43,684 nucleotides of DNA from Crocinitomix sp. (lineage in GTDB: Bacteria > Bacteroidota > Bacteroidia > Flavobacteriales_D > Crocinitomicaceae). Position 1 is the stretch's first letter; each line of letters opens with the position of its first letter. A program made the translations under genes and the position numbers. The notes below the pieces were generated by a model. The model saw nothing but the letters and a program-made list of their open reading frames with translations, ran no database searches and was not told where the DNA came from. Below, one piece after another: positions 37,401 through 43,684 of this stretch. The stretch is from assembly GCA_013138735.1 (NCBI GenBank), contig WTCE01000075.1:1-43684 (forward strand), read 5' to 3'.

Positions 37401-37582
37401 TTGTGATCACGCTGACCTGCCATAAAGTGGTTAAACTCCTCTTCGGCAGCACTGTATTTCATTTTTTCATAAAGATCCTCAGCTTTATAAAATCGCGCAT
37501 AGTCTCCTTTGTATTTCTCAGTTGATTGAGAAAAGACTGCGGTACTAAGGAATAATAAAATTATAACACTCGCTCTTAGCAT
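34484..37582 (-). CDS. Large secreted TPR-repeat protein
   Basis: This 1032-residue protein has a signal peptide ending near STAVFSQS (residue 19). Nearly all the rest is tetratricopeptide-like helical repeats, for example YYRGKKFIDAIEWLELID, AYYKSGDYENAIPMFGKVAQ, MAYAYFKQKDYANAIQYFRTF and HVIGKAALEANNYDKAMSEFKTV types, about 20 or more helix pairs. TPR solenoids bind other proteins. This one should be periplasmic or attached to the outer membrane, and its partner is probably the barrel encoded by the overlapping downstream gene. The C-terminal tail is acidic and polar (GPDVDNTIEIGDGND). No lipobox was seen. Confidence 0.85.
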   Translation of the reverse strand: MLRASVIILLFLSTAVFSQSTEKYKGDYARFYKAEDLYEKMKYSAAEEEFNHFMAGQRDHNDPIYVKAMYYSALSALHLYHADAERRLLKFLREYPESIHRQNVYLELGRYYYRGKKFIDAIEWLELIDVYDLTAEEKEEFYFKLGYSHFRRNNLKKARDAFYEIISSEGQYQAPALYYYSHIAYTEKSYQTALEGFTKLKDDPSFKDVVPYYIAQIYYLQGKYEMLLEYAPNVVDSTNPRNEAGMAHLVGDAFYKIGKYDEAVPFLEEYNKKSATTRDEDYQLGYAYYKSGDYENAIPMFGKVAQVRDELGQIALYHIGECYLKREEFLYARNAFEAASVLSFDAAVEEDALYNYAVLSYKLDYNPFDEAVEAMNLFLERYPNSPRKQDMYQYLVNVYTTMGNYKSAMESIDRIEEKDFKMKNAYQIMAYNHGVELFENGEMDQAIDAFKLVKRYPIDPKLNAMSLYWIAEASYKKADYPAAIAQYRAFLDEPGGYGVIEHNDAYYNMAYAYFKQKDYANAIQYFRTFTQDETETHKEKITDAYLRIGDSYFVRKPDDNPKPDDDNAILFYQKAIATGGGQIDYAKFQIGLSYGFKRQYTNKASIMLDIVNNHARSPLAVPALYEAGESYRLMSNADDPSHKDKAIKYYRQLIQDHPRHLKVVDAIFQIGMLHLFAQEYNLAEKQFLQVVNEYPGSERFSESLDRLRDVYTALNRTEEYSDLLDRIGQGIGEDEKDELMYDGAFRAYEDSSFTDAAASFKKYLNRFARPRHEIDALFFMADSYRELGQMELSANAFKQLLERPTNFYTEEAAGIASKVEYDAENYQKAADYYLILENSASFPENKLKAEIGLMRCYTFLEDLGVAADYAKKVLADPLALDNVKVEAHYVIGKAALEANNYDKAMSEFKTVTEETSSVLGAEAQYSIALIYHLQEKFKKSEDEVRVLMKERAGYNFWVAKALILQAKNSIGLDDYIQAEYTINSVLNGYTIMDDGILDEANVVMEVITAYKNQEKDLGPDVDNTIEIGDGND

Positions 37583-37606
37583 AAAACCTGTTTGTCATTT
37601 TTACCG

Positions 37607-37624
37607 AACAATTTTAATTGTTCT
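37607..37624. promoter_or_regulatory. Perfect inverted repeat upstream of the TPR-barrel operon
   Basis: GAACAAT (37607-37613) and ATTGTTC (37618-37624) flank TTTA. It lies 25 bases before the ATG at 37582, within the 262-base spacer between divergent genes. It may be an operator or a leader hairpin. The remaining spacer shows no gene. Confidence 0.3.
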
Positions 37625-37844
37625 TTAATAAACTTGTAAATTTAAGGTGTAAGGTAAGGGTTTGTGAGGGGGGAAGTTAAAGTTATAAACGTAATTCTGT
37701 TAAGATTATTGTATGACGAGCAAATCTTATTGAATAACGCACCTAATTTAATTCTGGATAGATTGTCAAAATTTCGATAAACCTTCTGCGGAGCAAACCT
37801 TTTTGAGAATTAAACGTATCACTATTGTAACAAAAAATTAGATT

Positions 37845-38264
37845 ATGAAAAAATTATTGATGATTGCAGCAGTTTTATTAATAGCTGTTGCCTGTGACAA
37901 GAACCAAAAAGCAGTTAAGACATTGGATGGCAATTGGAAAGCGACTGCCTTTACTGTATCGGAAGATGGGGTTACTGTTGATTATCTTGCTTTCGGATTC
38001 GCTGTAAACATGAATTTTGACGCTTGTAAATTAAAAGATGATGAATTCTGTAATATGACAACAACTTTCACATTTGACGGAGATACAGAAACAGAATCAG
38101 ATGTTTATCGTGTAACAAATGATGGTGAACGTTTAGAGCAAAAAGACGATTTGGCATCAACTTCAATTGACGCGATCGATATCATTGAACTTACTAAAAC
38201 AAGTTTAATATTGAAAATGACTGATGACGGTGAGGTGACTGACATTACTTTTGAGAAGATCTAA
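37845..38264 (+). CDS. Small lipoprotein, lipocalin-like
   Basis: This 139-residue protein has a lipobox ending at Cys17 (IAVAC), followed by DKNQK. The mature part looks like a small eight-strand barrel of the lipocalin-like kind common in Bacteroidota: LDGNWKATAFTVSEDG near the start and repeated 'TFTFDGDTETESDVYRV', 'LILKMTDDGEVTDITFEKI' strands. Two internal cysteines (DACKLKDDEFC) could form a disulfide. The ligand is unknown. It is monocistronic, with a strong terminator 20 bases after its stop. Confidence 0.8.
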   Translation: MKKLLMIAAVLLIAVACDKNQKAVKTLDGNWKATAFTVSEDGVTVDYLAFGFAVNMNFDACKLKDDEFCNMTTTFTFDGDTETESDVYRVTNDGERLEQKDDLASTSIDAIDIIELTKTSLILKMTDDGEVTDITFEKI

Positions 38265-38284
38265 AGCTTTAAAAAAACATATTC

Positions 38285-38324
38285 AATCCCCAATTCTTGT
38301 AATAAGAATTGGGGATTTTTTTTG
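38285..38324 (+). terminator. Rho-independent terminator after the small lipoprotein
   Basis: A perfect 14-bp stem (38285-38298 with 38304-38317) with a 5-base loop is followed by a run of T to 38323. It lies between the lipoprotein stop and the ftsE start. Confidence 0.9.
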
Positions 38325-38380
38325 CTATAATTTTAAGTTGCCAGAACTCGCTTTTAAAAAAAATAGCTAATATTGAATTA

Positions 38381-39100
38381 ATGGAAGCAGACAATAGCAT
38401 ATTTTGGATTAAGGAAGGTGAAATTCACCAAGGCGGTGCAGTGATTTTAAAAGGAGTAAATCTGCATTTAAAAAAAGGTGAATTTGTATACTTAATTGGA
38501 CGCACAGGTTCCGGAAAAAGTAGTTTACTAAAAACATTGTACGGAGAATTGCCCCTTGCTTCTGGTCAAGGAAAAATTGCAGAATTCCAATTGCATGATT
38601 TAAAGCGGAAAGAAATTCCATTTTTAAGACGTCAACTCGGCATTGTTTTTCAAGATTTCCAATTATTATCAGATCGAACGGTTTTAGATAATTTATCTTT
38701 TGTGATGCGTGCCACTGGATGGAAAGGCAAAAAAGAAATTAAAGCACGTGGCGAAGAAGTTTTAAGCTTAGTTGGTTTGGATCATAAAGGAGATAAAATG
38801 CCCAATCAATTATCAGGCGGAGAACAGCAGCGTGTATCTATTGCGCGGGCGCTGATCAATAAACCAGCTTTTATTTTGGCAGATGAACCAACTGGAAATT
38901 TAGATCCAGAAACGTCTAAAGAAATAATGGGAGTTTTACTGGCTATTGCTAAAGAAGGAACTTCGGTTTTAATGGCTACACATGATTTATCAATTATGGA
39001 ACAGTTTCCATCTCGCACCATTCGAGTTGCTGATCAAACAGTTCAAGAATTAAATCCAATGAATGAATTTGACCCGTTTGCACAGGTTAGTTTTGAGTGA
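38381..39100 (+). CDS. ftsE: Cell-division ABC transporter ATPase FtsE
   Basis: This protein has 239 residues from the ATG at 38381. An in-frame TTG at 38309 lies inside the preceding terminator and is rejected as a start. It has Walker A GRTGSGKS (40-47), Q-loop Gln91 in VFQDFQLL, signature LSGGE (144-148), Walker B ILADEP (Asp168, Glu169) followed by TGNLD, and H-loop His201. The spacing and QDFQLLSDRTVLDN match FtsE, which with the membrane protein FtsX controls peptidoglycan hydrolases at division. No ftsX lies next to it here, so it must be elsewhere. A short C-terminal extension (NPMNEFDPFAQ) follows the core. Confidence 0.88.
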   Translation: MEADNSIFWIKEGEIHQGGAVILKGVNLHLKKGEFVYLIGRTGSGKSSLLKTLYGELPLASGQGKIAEFQLHDLKRKEIPFLRRQLGIVFQDFQLLSDRTVLDNLSFVMRATGWKGKKEIKARGEEVLSLVGLDHKGDKMPNQLSGGEQQRVSIARALINKPAFILADEPTGNLDPETSKEIMGVLLAIAKEGTSVLMATHDLSIMEQFPSRTIRVADQTVQELNPMNEFDPFAQVSFE

Positions 39101-39107
39101 TTTTTAA

Positions 39108-39227
39108 TGTTTTAATGGGCGGTTTGACTTTGGGGTTGAATGATTGAATGTTTTAATGCGGTTTGACTTTGGGGTTGAATGATTGAATGTTTTAATGCGG
39201 TTTGACGGGGGGATGAATGTTTTAATG
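39108..39227. repeat. Tandem repeat of about 39 bp
   Basis: Units begin TGTTTTAATG: 39108-39148 (41 bases), 39149-39187 (39 bases), 39188-39217 (30 bases, shortened), then a partial unit to 39227. Each carries CGGTTTGACTTTGGGG. It begins 7 bases after the ftsE stop and occupies much of the 306-base spacer to gldA, whose remaining bases hold short dispersed repeats. No gene was seen; the reading frame across it on the minus strand simply repeats. Confidence 0.85.
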
Positions 39228-39230
39228 TAA

Positions 39231-39255
39231 AATCTAATAGCGAAGCGATCTAATA
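39231..39255. repeat. Short dispersed repeat, single unit
   Basis: AATCTAATAGCGAAGCGATC followed by TAATA. It is the same unit and orientation as at 32661 and 39341, directly after the 39-bp tandem repeat. Confidence 0.6.
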
Positions 39256-39340
39256 TCTTTTTACCAATGCGCAATGAACAATGATCAATGCGGTTTGAAT
39301 TGTATTTGATGATTTGATAAATCACAAGGTCTTTGTTCTT

Positions 39341-39408
39341 TAATCTAACAGCGAAGCGGTCTAACAGCAAAGCGATCTAAGTACTAATAGCAAAGCGGTC
39401 TAAATACT
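39341..39408. repeat. Short dispersed repeat, three units reaching the gldA stop codon
   Basis: Three consecutive units: CTAACAGCGAAGCGGTCTAA (39345-39364), CTAACAGCAAAGCGATCTAA (39361-39380, sharing four bases) and CTAATAGCAAAGCGGTCTAA (39384-39403). The trailing ATACTA runs into the gldA stop codon (complement of 39407-39409). The units differ only by C/T or A/G changes. Confidence 0.7.
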
Positions 39409-40309
39409 ACCCTTTCGTCAACTCCTTAAACACTTCTTCCATTGATTTTTGTTCAACAGACATGGCAAGGATGAGTAAATTATTTTGTTGGGCGTATTTC
39501 GCGATTGATGGACGAATATCTCCTTCGCCTGAGAAAAGCCATTTGTTGCCTTCTACATTTTTAACGCTTTTAATGCCTGCAATTTGACGGAGTTGATTAC
39601 GTGAAGCGACTTGGTCTAATTCAACTAAGACAGTTTGGTGTTCAACATCCTTTTGTTGCATAATTGCTGCGGTCTCATCTGCTACAATTTTTCCTTCTTT
39701 GATAATGATAACTCGATCACAAATCGCTTCTACTTCTTGCATGATATGCGTAGATAGCATGACGGTTTTTGTTTTACCAATATTTAAAATTAATTGACGG
39801 ATATCTACCAATTGATTCGGGTCTAAACCACTCGTTGGCTCATCTAAAATCAATACCTCTGGATCATGAATTATTGCTTGTGCCAATCCAACTCTTTGGC
39901 GGTATCCTTTTGAAAGTGCACCTATCTTTTTATTCTTTTCAACCTCTAAGCCAACCAATGAAATCATTTCATTAACGCGGTCTTTTTTATTTTTTAGCTT
40001 GTAAATTCCAGCAACGAAAGAAAGGTATTCTTTTACATACATATCCAAATACAAAGGATTATGCTCGGGAAGATAACCGACTTTTTTTCGCACTTCAATA
40101 GAATGTTCTTCAACATCTAAACCGCAAACTTTAACCGAACCCGAAGACTTTGGAATAAAACAGGTTAAAATCTTCATCATTGTAGATTTCCCAGCACCAT
40201 TCGGTCCTAAAAAACCAATAATTTCACCGGAATTTACGCTAAACGACACATCATTTAATGCTGCTTGTTCTCCGTAATATTTGAATGCGTTTTTTACCTC
40301 TATCGACAC
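39407..40309 (-). CDS. gldA: Gliding-motility ABC transporter ATPase GldA
   Basis: This 300-residue protein has Walker A GPNGAGKS (35-42), signature LSKGYRQR (132-139), Walker B LILDEP (Asp156, Glu157) and His188. The combination GYLPEHNPLYLDMYVKEYL with LSKGYRQRVGLAQAI and STHIMQEVEAICDRVIII is characteristic of GldA, the ATPase that works with the membrane proteins GldF and GldG. The C-terminal 80 residues form the family's accessory domain. gldF and gldG are not adjacent, as is also the case in Flavobacterium. In some species GldA is needed for gliding and in others it is an unassigned exporter, so motility is not proven. Confidence 0.88.
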   Translation of the reverse strand: MSIEVKNAFKYYGEQAALNDVSFSVNSGEIIGFLGPNGAGKSTMMKILTCFIPKSSGSVKVCGLDVEEHSIEVRKKVGYLPEHNPLYLDMYVKEYLSFVAGIYKLKNKKDRVNEMISLVGLEVEKNKKIGALSKGYRQRVGLAQAIIHDPEVLILDEPTSGLDPNQLVDIRQLILNIGKTKTVMLSTHIMQEVEAICDRVIIIKEGKIVADETAAIMQQKDVEHQTVLVELDQVASRNQLRQIAGIKSVKNVEGNKWLFSGEGDIRPSIAKYAQQNNLLILAMSVEQKSMEEVFKELTKG

Positions 40310-40533
40310 CTTGTTCTTGTTTTGAAATTCAACCCTAAACCTTTAAAGCTGAACATAAATCAACCCTAAATTTATCATGGAATACGAAAGTAACGGAAAA
40401 TGGAGTAATTAATTACAGTTTAAGATGAAATTAATCAAAACAAATTTGTTAATTTTCACACCTGTCTATGCTTGCTTTTTGAGAATGGATGAATTATCAA
40501 TAACCATTAAATTGAAATAGAGCTCACTCATTT

Positions 40534-43500
40534 ATGCATTCCATACTCGATTTTTACAAAAAGATTTACGAACAAGAGTTGAGTCAAGCTAAAATGATGC
40601 ACTTGTATTCGTCTCGTGTCTTAAAACGGTATTTTATTTCTAAAAAAGAGGAGTTATTGAATAATGAACATCCTTGCTTACCATTAGGGGACGTAAAGGG
40701 AGAAGCCATAGTGAAAACCCTTGAACTTAAATCAAACGAAGTTACGCTCAAGTACTATTCATTGGCCCGAATATCGCGATTTGTGACGTTGAATAAATAC
40801 GAATCTACGCGGATTTACCCGCTATTTTCTTTTGATGCAACAGTTGTGATGAAGGAGGGTGAATATTATCTATACATTGACCAATCGTCCCGGCAATTTT
40901 TGAAAAACAATGTCCCTCAAAAAATAGTAGGCAGTAGCGGATTCAAGAAAATTAAGCACGCAGAACAAATCGATTTTCATTTTGCATCTAAATTAGCGGA
41001 GGTCATTCAAAAAGCCACTCCAAAAGCAGATGCGGATGAATTGATTCTCTTTCCAACTCTTTGGACGGATAGAAAAATTAAAGCGGCAATTAAAAAGGAT
41101 TTTGAAGTAGGTGAGCAATATGTGCCCGCCGGTGTTTTGGCCATTGTTGAAAAAGAAAATAATTCATTCACAACATTGGACGAATTAGATAAGATTCAAA
41201 AATCAGCAAATATTTCGGCACCCTTAAGTGCTTTATTTGGCGGCTTAACCAATCAATCGAATGAGAAAAAAGGCATTATTTGCGAAGAATTAAACGACAG
41301 CCAATACAGCGCGATTGTCAACAGCAATGAAAAAATAATTAGCGTAGTTTCTGGACCACCAGGCACAGGCAAATCGTTTACCATTGCCAATTTAGCCGCA
41401 GAGAAAGTCAGCAAAGGAAAATCGATCTTAATCACCTCAAAAAATAAAGAAGCACTTGATGTTATTGAAGAAAAAATCAAAGACCAATTAGGCATAAAGA
41501 ACCTTTGTGTTAATCCAAGTCAGGATGAGAAATTTGCTTGGATGAAGGATCATCTTGATTTTGTTTTAGGGCGGCGGTATAAGAAAAAAAATATACAATT
41601 TAGCCAAATTGAGGTCGCTTTTGCGCGCTTTCAAAAAATGCATGATGATCATTTGACGAAGGAAGGGAAATTGATGCAGCGGTTCAAACTTGAGCGGGAT
41701 TATACGGCAAGTCTTGACAAAGGATTGGCCAAACAAAGTACTACAGCATTTCGGAACCGAATTTTTACCCACCGTGGTAAAACAACTATTCCTTTGTGGA
41801 AATCTCTGGAAGCACACTATAATCGGATAGATAAAATTCGAAAAAAGGCCATTTCTTCTTTGCATTTAGTGAATTCTTTTATGCTGGAAGAAGGTTTAAA
41901 CCAATATAGAAAAGAGTTACGCCAATACCTCTCTTTTTTACGCGCACGCGAACATGAACGGAAAGAAAATCTCGCGAAAAACATTAATTATGAGGCAGTT
42001 TTAAAAGCTTTCCCGGTTTGGTTGGTGCGCGCCAATGACGTTTCACGTGTTTTACCTTTGGAAAAAGAAGCATTTGATATATTAATTATTGATGAGGCTT
42101 CTCAATGCGATATCCCGAGTATAATCCCCTTAATGCAACGTGCTAAAAAAGTTGTAATTGTTGGTGACACAAAACAGTTGACACATATTTCATTTATTTC
42201 AAAAGCATTTGAACGGGCTAGTAAAGCAGATGTTAAGGATCATTTAAAACACTTGTGTCAACACCGCGATCGATCAATTTTACATTTAGCACAAGATCAT
42301 CTTGACCCGCAGGACCGTGTGCAATTGAACGAACATTTTCGCAGTCAATTCCCAATCATTGCTTTTAGTAATCAGGAGTTCTATCATGACCGCTTAGATA
42401 TTTTGACCAAGCGCCCAATTTCGGTTGCAGAGCATGTGCAATTTATAAAAACCAAAGGGCAACGATTAAAAGGAGCCAATGCCGAAGAAGGAACCGCAGT
42501 TTTAACTAAAGTTCGGTCTATTATTGCAGCAGAAGAGGACTTGCCAAATGCTTTAAAAACAACTATTGGAATCTTGTCTCCTTTTCGCAAACAGGTTGAT
42601 TATTTATTTGACGAATTGCTTGAGACATTTAAAATAAATGAAATAAAAGCGCATAAAATAATTGTTGGTACAGCCTTTACTTTTCAAGGGAATGAACGTG
42701 ATGTCATGCTTTTATCATTTTGTTTGGACAATGAGGCCGCGGGCGGTAGTTTTACTTATTTGAATCGAAAAGATGTGTTTAATGTTTCCATTACCCGCGC
42801 AAGAAATATACAGTACATTTTCCATTCATTTGATCCATCCTGCTTAAAATCGGACAGTACGATTGCCAATTTTTTTCGCTTTTATGATAAAAATTTAGAG
42901 GATGATTTAGGGCGGATTACGCACGACGAATTTTGTTTAGAAGTTTCCGAAATTTTCAAGGAAAAAGGATTAAAAACATGGACAAATTTTAATGTATCGG
43001 GTGTGAGTATTGATTTATTAACGCAAGTGAATGATCAATTTATTGGTATTGATTTGATTGGTTTTGAAGGTGAAATGGAGGATTATTATTCACTAGAGCG
43101 TTACAAAATGATTGAGCGGGGCAAAATTAAATTATTCCCACTACCCTATCCGCTTTGGATGGGTGATCGGGCACTTTGTTTAGCAGCGATTCAGAATTTA
43201 ATAGCGCCGCCTGTTATTGAGGAACCTATCAAACAAGAAAAGAAGGAGAAAAAAATTAAGGTGGTTGAAAAGCCTATTGAGGCGCCAGTCAAAAAGGCCA
43301 AAAGAAAATATGTGCGTTTTTCAATGGATAAAATTGAGACAAAAATTAATTCAGACAATGACGCTGACTGGTTTTCAGTTCAATTAATGATTGGCAATAC
43401 TAAATACGCCGAACTCTGGGCTAACCCTCTCGATAAAGAGAACAATAAAGTATTGTCGCTTGGTTATACTGTGGTTGACCGACATGCTTATAAAGGATTA

Positions 43501-43596
43501 GAAGCAACGCTCCTTTATGAACTCGATAAATGGTTGAATAAACGTGTTTTTTATAAGGAAGTAAATAATCCTCGGGGCAAGCCCGCGAGGCATTAA
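40534..43596 (+). CDS. Superfamily 1 helicase (DNA2/NAM7/UPF1 type) with C-terminal nuclease-like domain
   Basis: This 1020-residue protein has an N-terminal region of about 250 residues that was not recognised. The helicase core has motif I GPPGTGKS (274-281), motif II D520-E-A-S, motif III G544-DTKQL, motif V Q718-G-N-E and motif VI Arg755 in SITRARN. A basic, helical insert (about 335-500) lies between motifs I and II. Residues about 798-880 look like a PD-(D/E)XK or Vsr/DUF559-like fold: E803, D827 in VSGVSIDLL, D840 in IGIDLIGF, and ERYK (855-858) before KLFPLPYPLW. A lysine-rich linker and a small beta domain (about 930-1010) follow. It probably acts on DNA or RNA; repair or defence is inferred from the fold. 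The last codons lie in a GC-rich palindrome. Confidence 0.85.
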   Translation: MHSILDFYKKIYEQELSQAKMMHLYSSRVLKRYFISKKEELLNNEHPCLPLGDVKGEAIVKTLELKSNEVTLKYYSLARISRFVTLNKYESTRIYPLFSFDATVVMKEGEYYLYIDQSSRQFLKNNVPQKIVGSSGFKKIKHAEQIDFHFASKLAEVIQKATPKADADELILFPTLWTDRKIKAAIKKDFEVGEQYVPAGVLAIVEKENNSFTTLDELDKIQKSANISAPLSALFGGLTNQSNEKKGIICEELNDSQYSAIVNSNEKIISVVSGPPGTGKSFTIANLAAEKVSKGKSILITSKNKEALDVIEEKIKDQLGIKNLCVNPSQDEKFAWMKDHLDFVLGRRYKKKNIQFSQIEVAFARFQKMHDDHLTKEGKLMQRFKLERDYTASLDKGLAKQSTTAFRNRIFTHRGKTTIPLWKSLEAHYNRIDKIRKKAISSLHLVNSFMLEEGLNQYRKELRQYLSFLRAREHERKENLAKNINYEAVLKAFPVWLVRANDVSRVLPLEKEAFDILIIDEASQCDIPSIIPLMQRAKKVVIVGDTKQLTHISFISKAFERASKADVKDHLKHLCQHRDRSILHLAQDHLDPQDRVQLNEHFRSQFPIIAFSNQEFYHDRLDILTKRPISVAEHVQFIKTKGQRLKGANAEEGTAVLTKVRSIIAAEEDLPNALKTTIGILSPFRKQVDYLFDELLETFKINEIKAHKIIVGTAFTFQGNERDVMLLSFCLDNEAAGGSFTYLNRKDVFNVSITRARNIQYIFHSFDPSCLKSDSTIANFFRFYDKNLEDDLGRITHDEFCLEVSEIFKEKGLKTWTNFNVSGVSIDLLTQVNDQFIGIDLIGFEGEMEDYYSLERYKMIERGKIKLFPLPYPLWMGDRALCLAAIQNLIAPPVIEEPIKQEKKEKKIKVVEKPIEAPVKKAKRKYVRFSMDKIETKINSDNDADWFSVQLMIGNTKYAELWANPLDKENNKVLSLGYTVVDRHAYKGLEATLLYELDKWLNKRVFYKEVNNPRGKPARH
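43570..43590. repeat. GC-rich palindrome at the end of the helicase gene
   Basis: An 8-bp stem, CCTCG+GGG (43570-43577) with CCC+CGAGG (43582-43590, G43585 bulged), closes a CAAG loop. It stands out from the AT-rich surroundings, encodes the last residues of the helicase (NPRGKPAR) and ends 3 bases before the shared stop region. It could act as a two-way terminator or be a mobile palindromic repeat. Confidence 0.6.
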
Positions 43597-43684
43597 AATA
43601 GCTTCAATTGATGATTTTCTTTTAGCTTTTTATACTCTTGTTCAATTCCTTGCTCCTTTACGTATTTTGCAATTAGCCTTTCAG
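43593..43684 (-). CDS. C-terminal end of an unidentified gene, convergent with the helicase
   Basis: The last 29 codons of a gene that continues past the window are readable on the minus strand, ending with TAA at 43593-43595. The peptide is helical and charged (RLIAKYVKEQGIEQEYKKL) and finishes NHQLKLF. The QLKLF ending resembles the QL(S/D)LF motif that binds the bacterial DNA sliding clamp, which would suggest a DNA polymerase, repair or replication-linked protein. With so little sequence this is weak. Its stop overlaps the helicase stop by three bases (43594-43596 against 43593-43595). Confidence 0.5.
   Translation of the reverse strand, partial: ERLIAKYVKEQGIEQEYKKLKENHQLKLF

Noticed and set aside
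38309-38380. TTG start giving a longer FtsE
   Set aside because: The TTG is inside the terminator stem of the preceding gene; the ATG at 38381 gives the normal FtsE N-terminus.
39108-39227. CRISPR array
   Set aside because: The units are contiguous with no spacers of constant size, one is shortened, and no cas genes are near.
39104-39370. An 88-residue minus-strand coding frame
   Set aside because: It is produced by the 39-bp tandem repeat and the dispersed units; the peptide just repeats itself and has no start signal.

Overview
The window looks like chromosomal DNA from a gliding or T9SS-bearing member of the Bacteroidota, most likely the Flavobacteriales. The evidence is low GC, weak Shine-Dalgarno sequences, several promoters of the TTTG / TAnnTTTG type, a gldA-type ABC ATPase, a PorE-like OmpA/PD40 protein, three secreted proteins ending in a type IX secretion (T9SS) type A sorting domain, and the linked purM, prfA and pyrF genes. 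No rRNA, tRNA, CRISPR array, prophage or complete insertion sequence was recognised.

Layout. 1-2790: three tandem paralogous envelope proteins (the first cut by the window edge; the other two are lipoproteins), closed by a strong terminator. 2785-6259: a possible 22-residue membrane peptide, a HAD sugar-phosphate phosphatase, and a two-gene operon (secreted propeller-like protein plus subtilisin-like protease) with a good promoter. 6347-9904: a LETM1/TerB-like protein, a small membrane protein, HflX, and a four-helix membrane protein with conserved-looking histidines. 9933-14349: two secreted amidohydrolase genes in a row, in which two of three amidohydrolase units have lost the HxH metal motif. 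14469-19805: a T9SS cargo gene broken by two frameshifts, an intact T9SS cargo gene, an unrecognised cytoplasmic protein, and a translationally coupled pair (small protein plus YD-repeat-like secreted protein). 19836-24926: a small outer-membrane barrel, then pyrF, prfA, a zinc-ribbon/TerB protein and purM. 24942-31462: a PorE-like protein, then an operon of PASTA protein, T9SS cargo and RluD-type pseudouridine synthase. 31542-37582: a secreted unknown protein and an overlapping pair (1032-residue TPR protein plus outer-membrane barrel). 37845-43684: a small lipoprotein with terminator, ftsE, gldA, and a large SF1 helicase with a C-terminal nuclease-like domain whose stop codon interlocks with that of a convergent gene.

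Most genes are housekeeping or envelope functions. The most unusual material is between genes: a short dispersed repeat (core resembling TTAGAYCGCTTYGCTGTTAG) that abuts gene starts and stops in at least five places, a second repeat that conserves a long hairpin while its arm sequence changes, a 39-bp tandem repeat, and GC-rich palindromes. I did not find a clearly new multi-gene system. The best candidates for a second look are the hairpin repeat family, the helicase-nuclease fusion, and the amidohydrolase pair with missing metal ligands.
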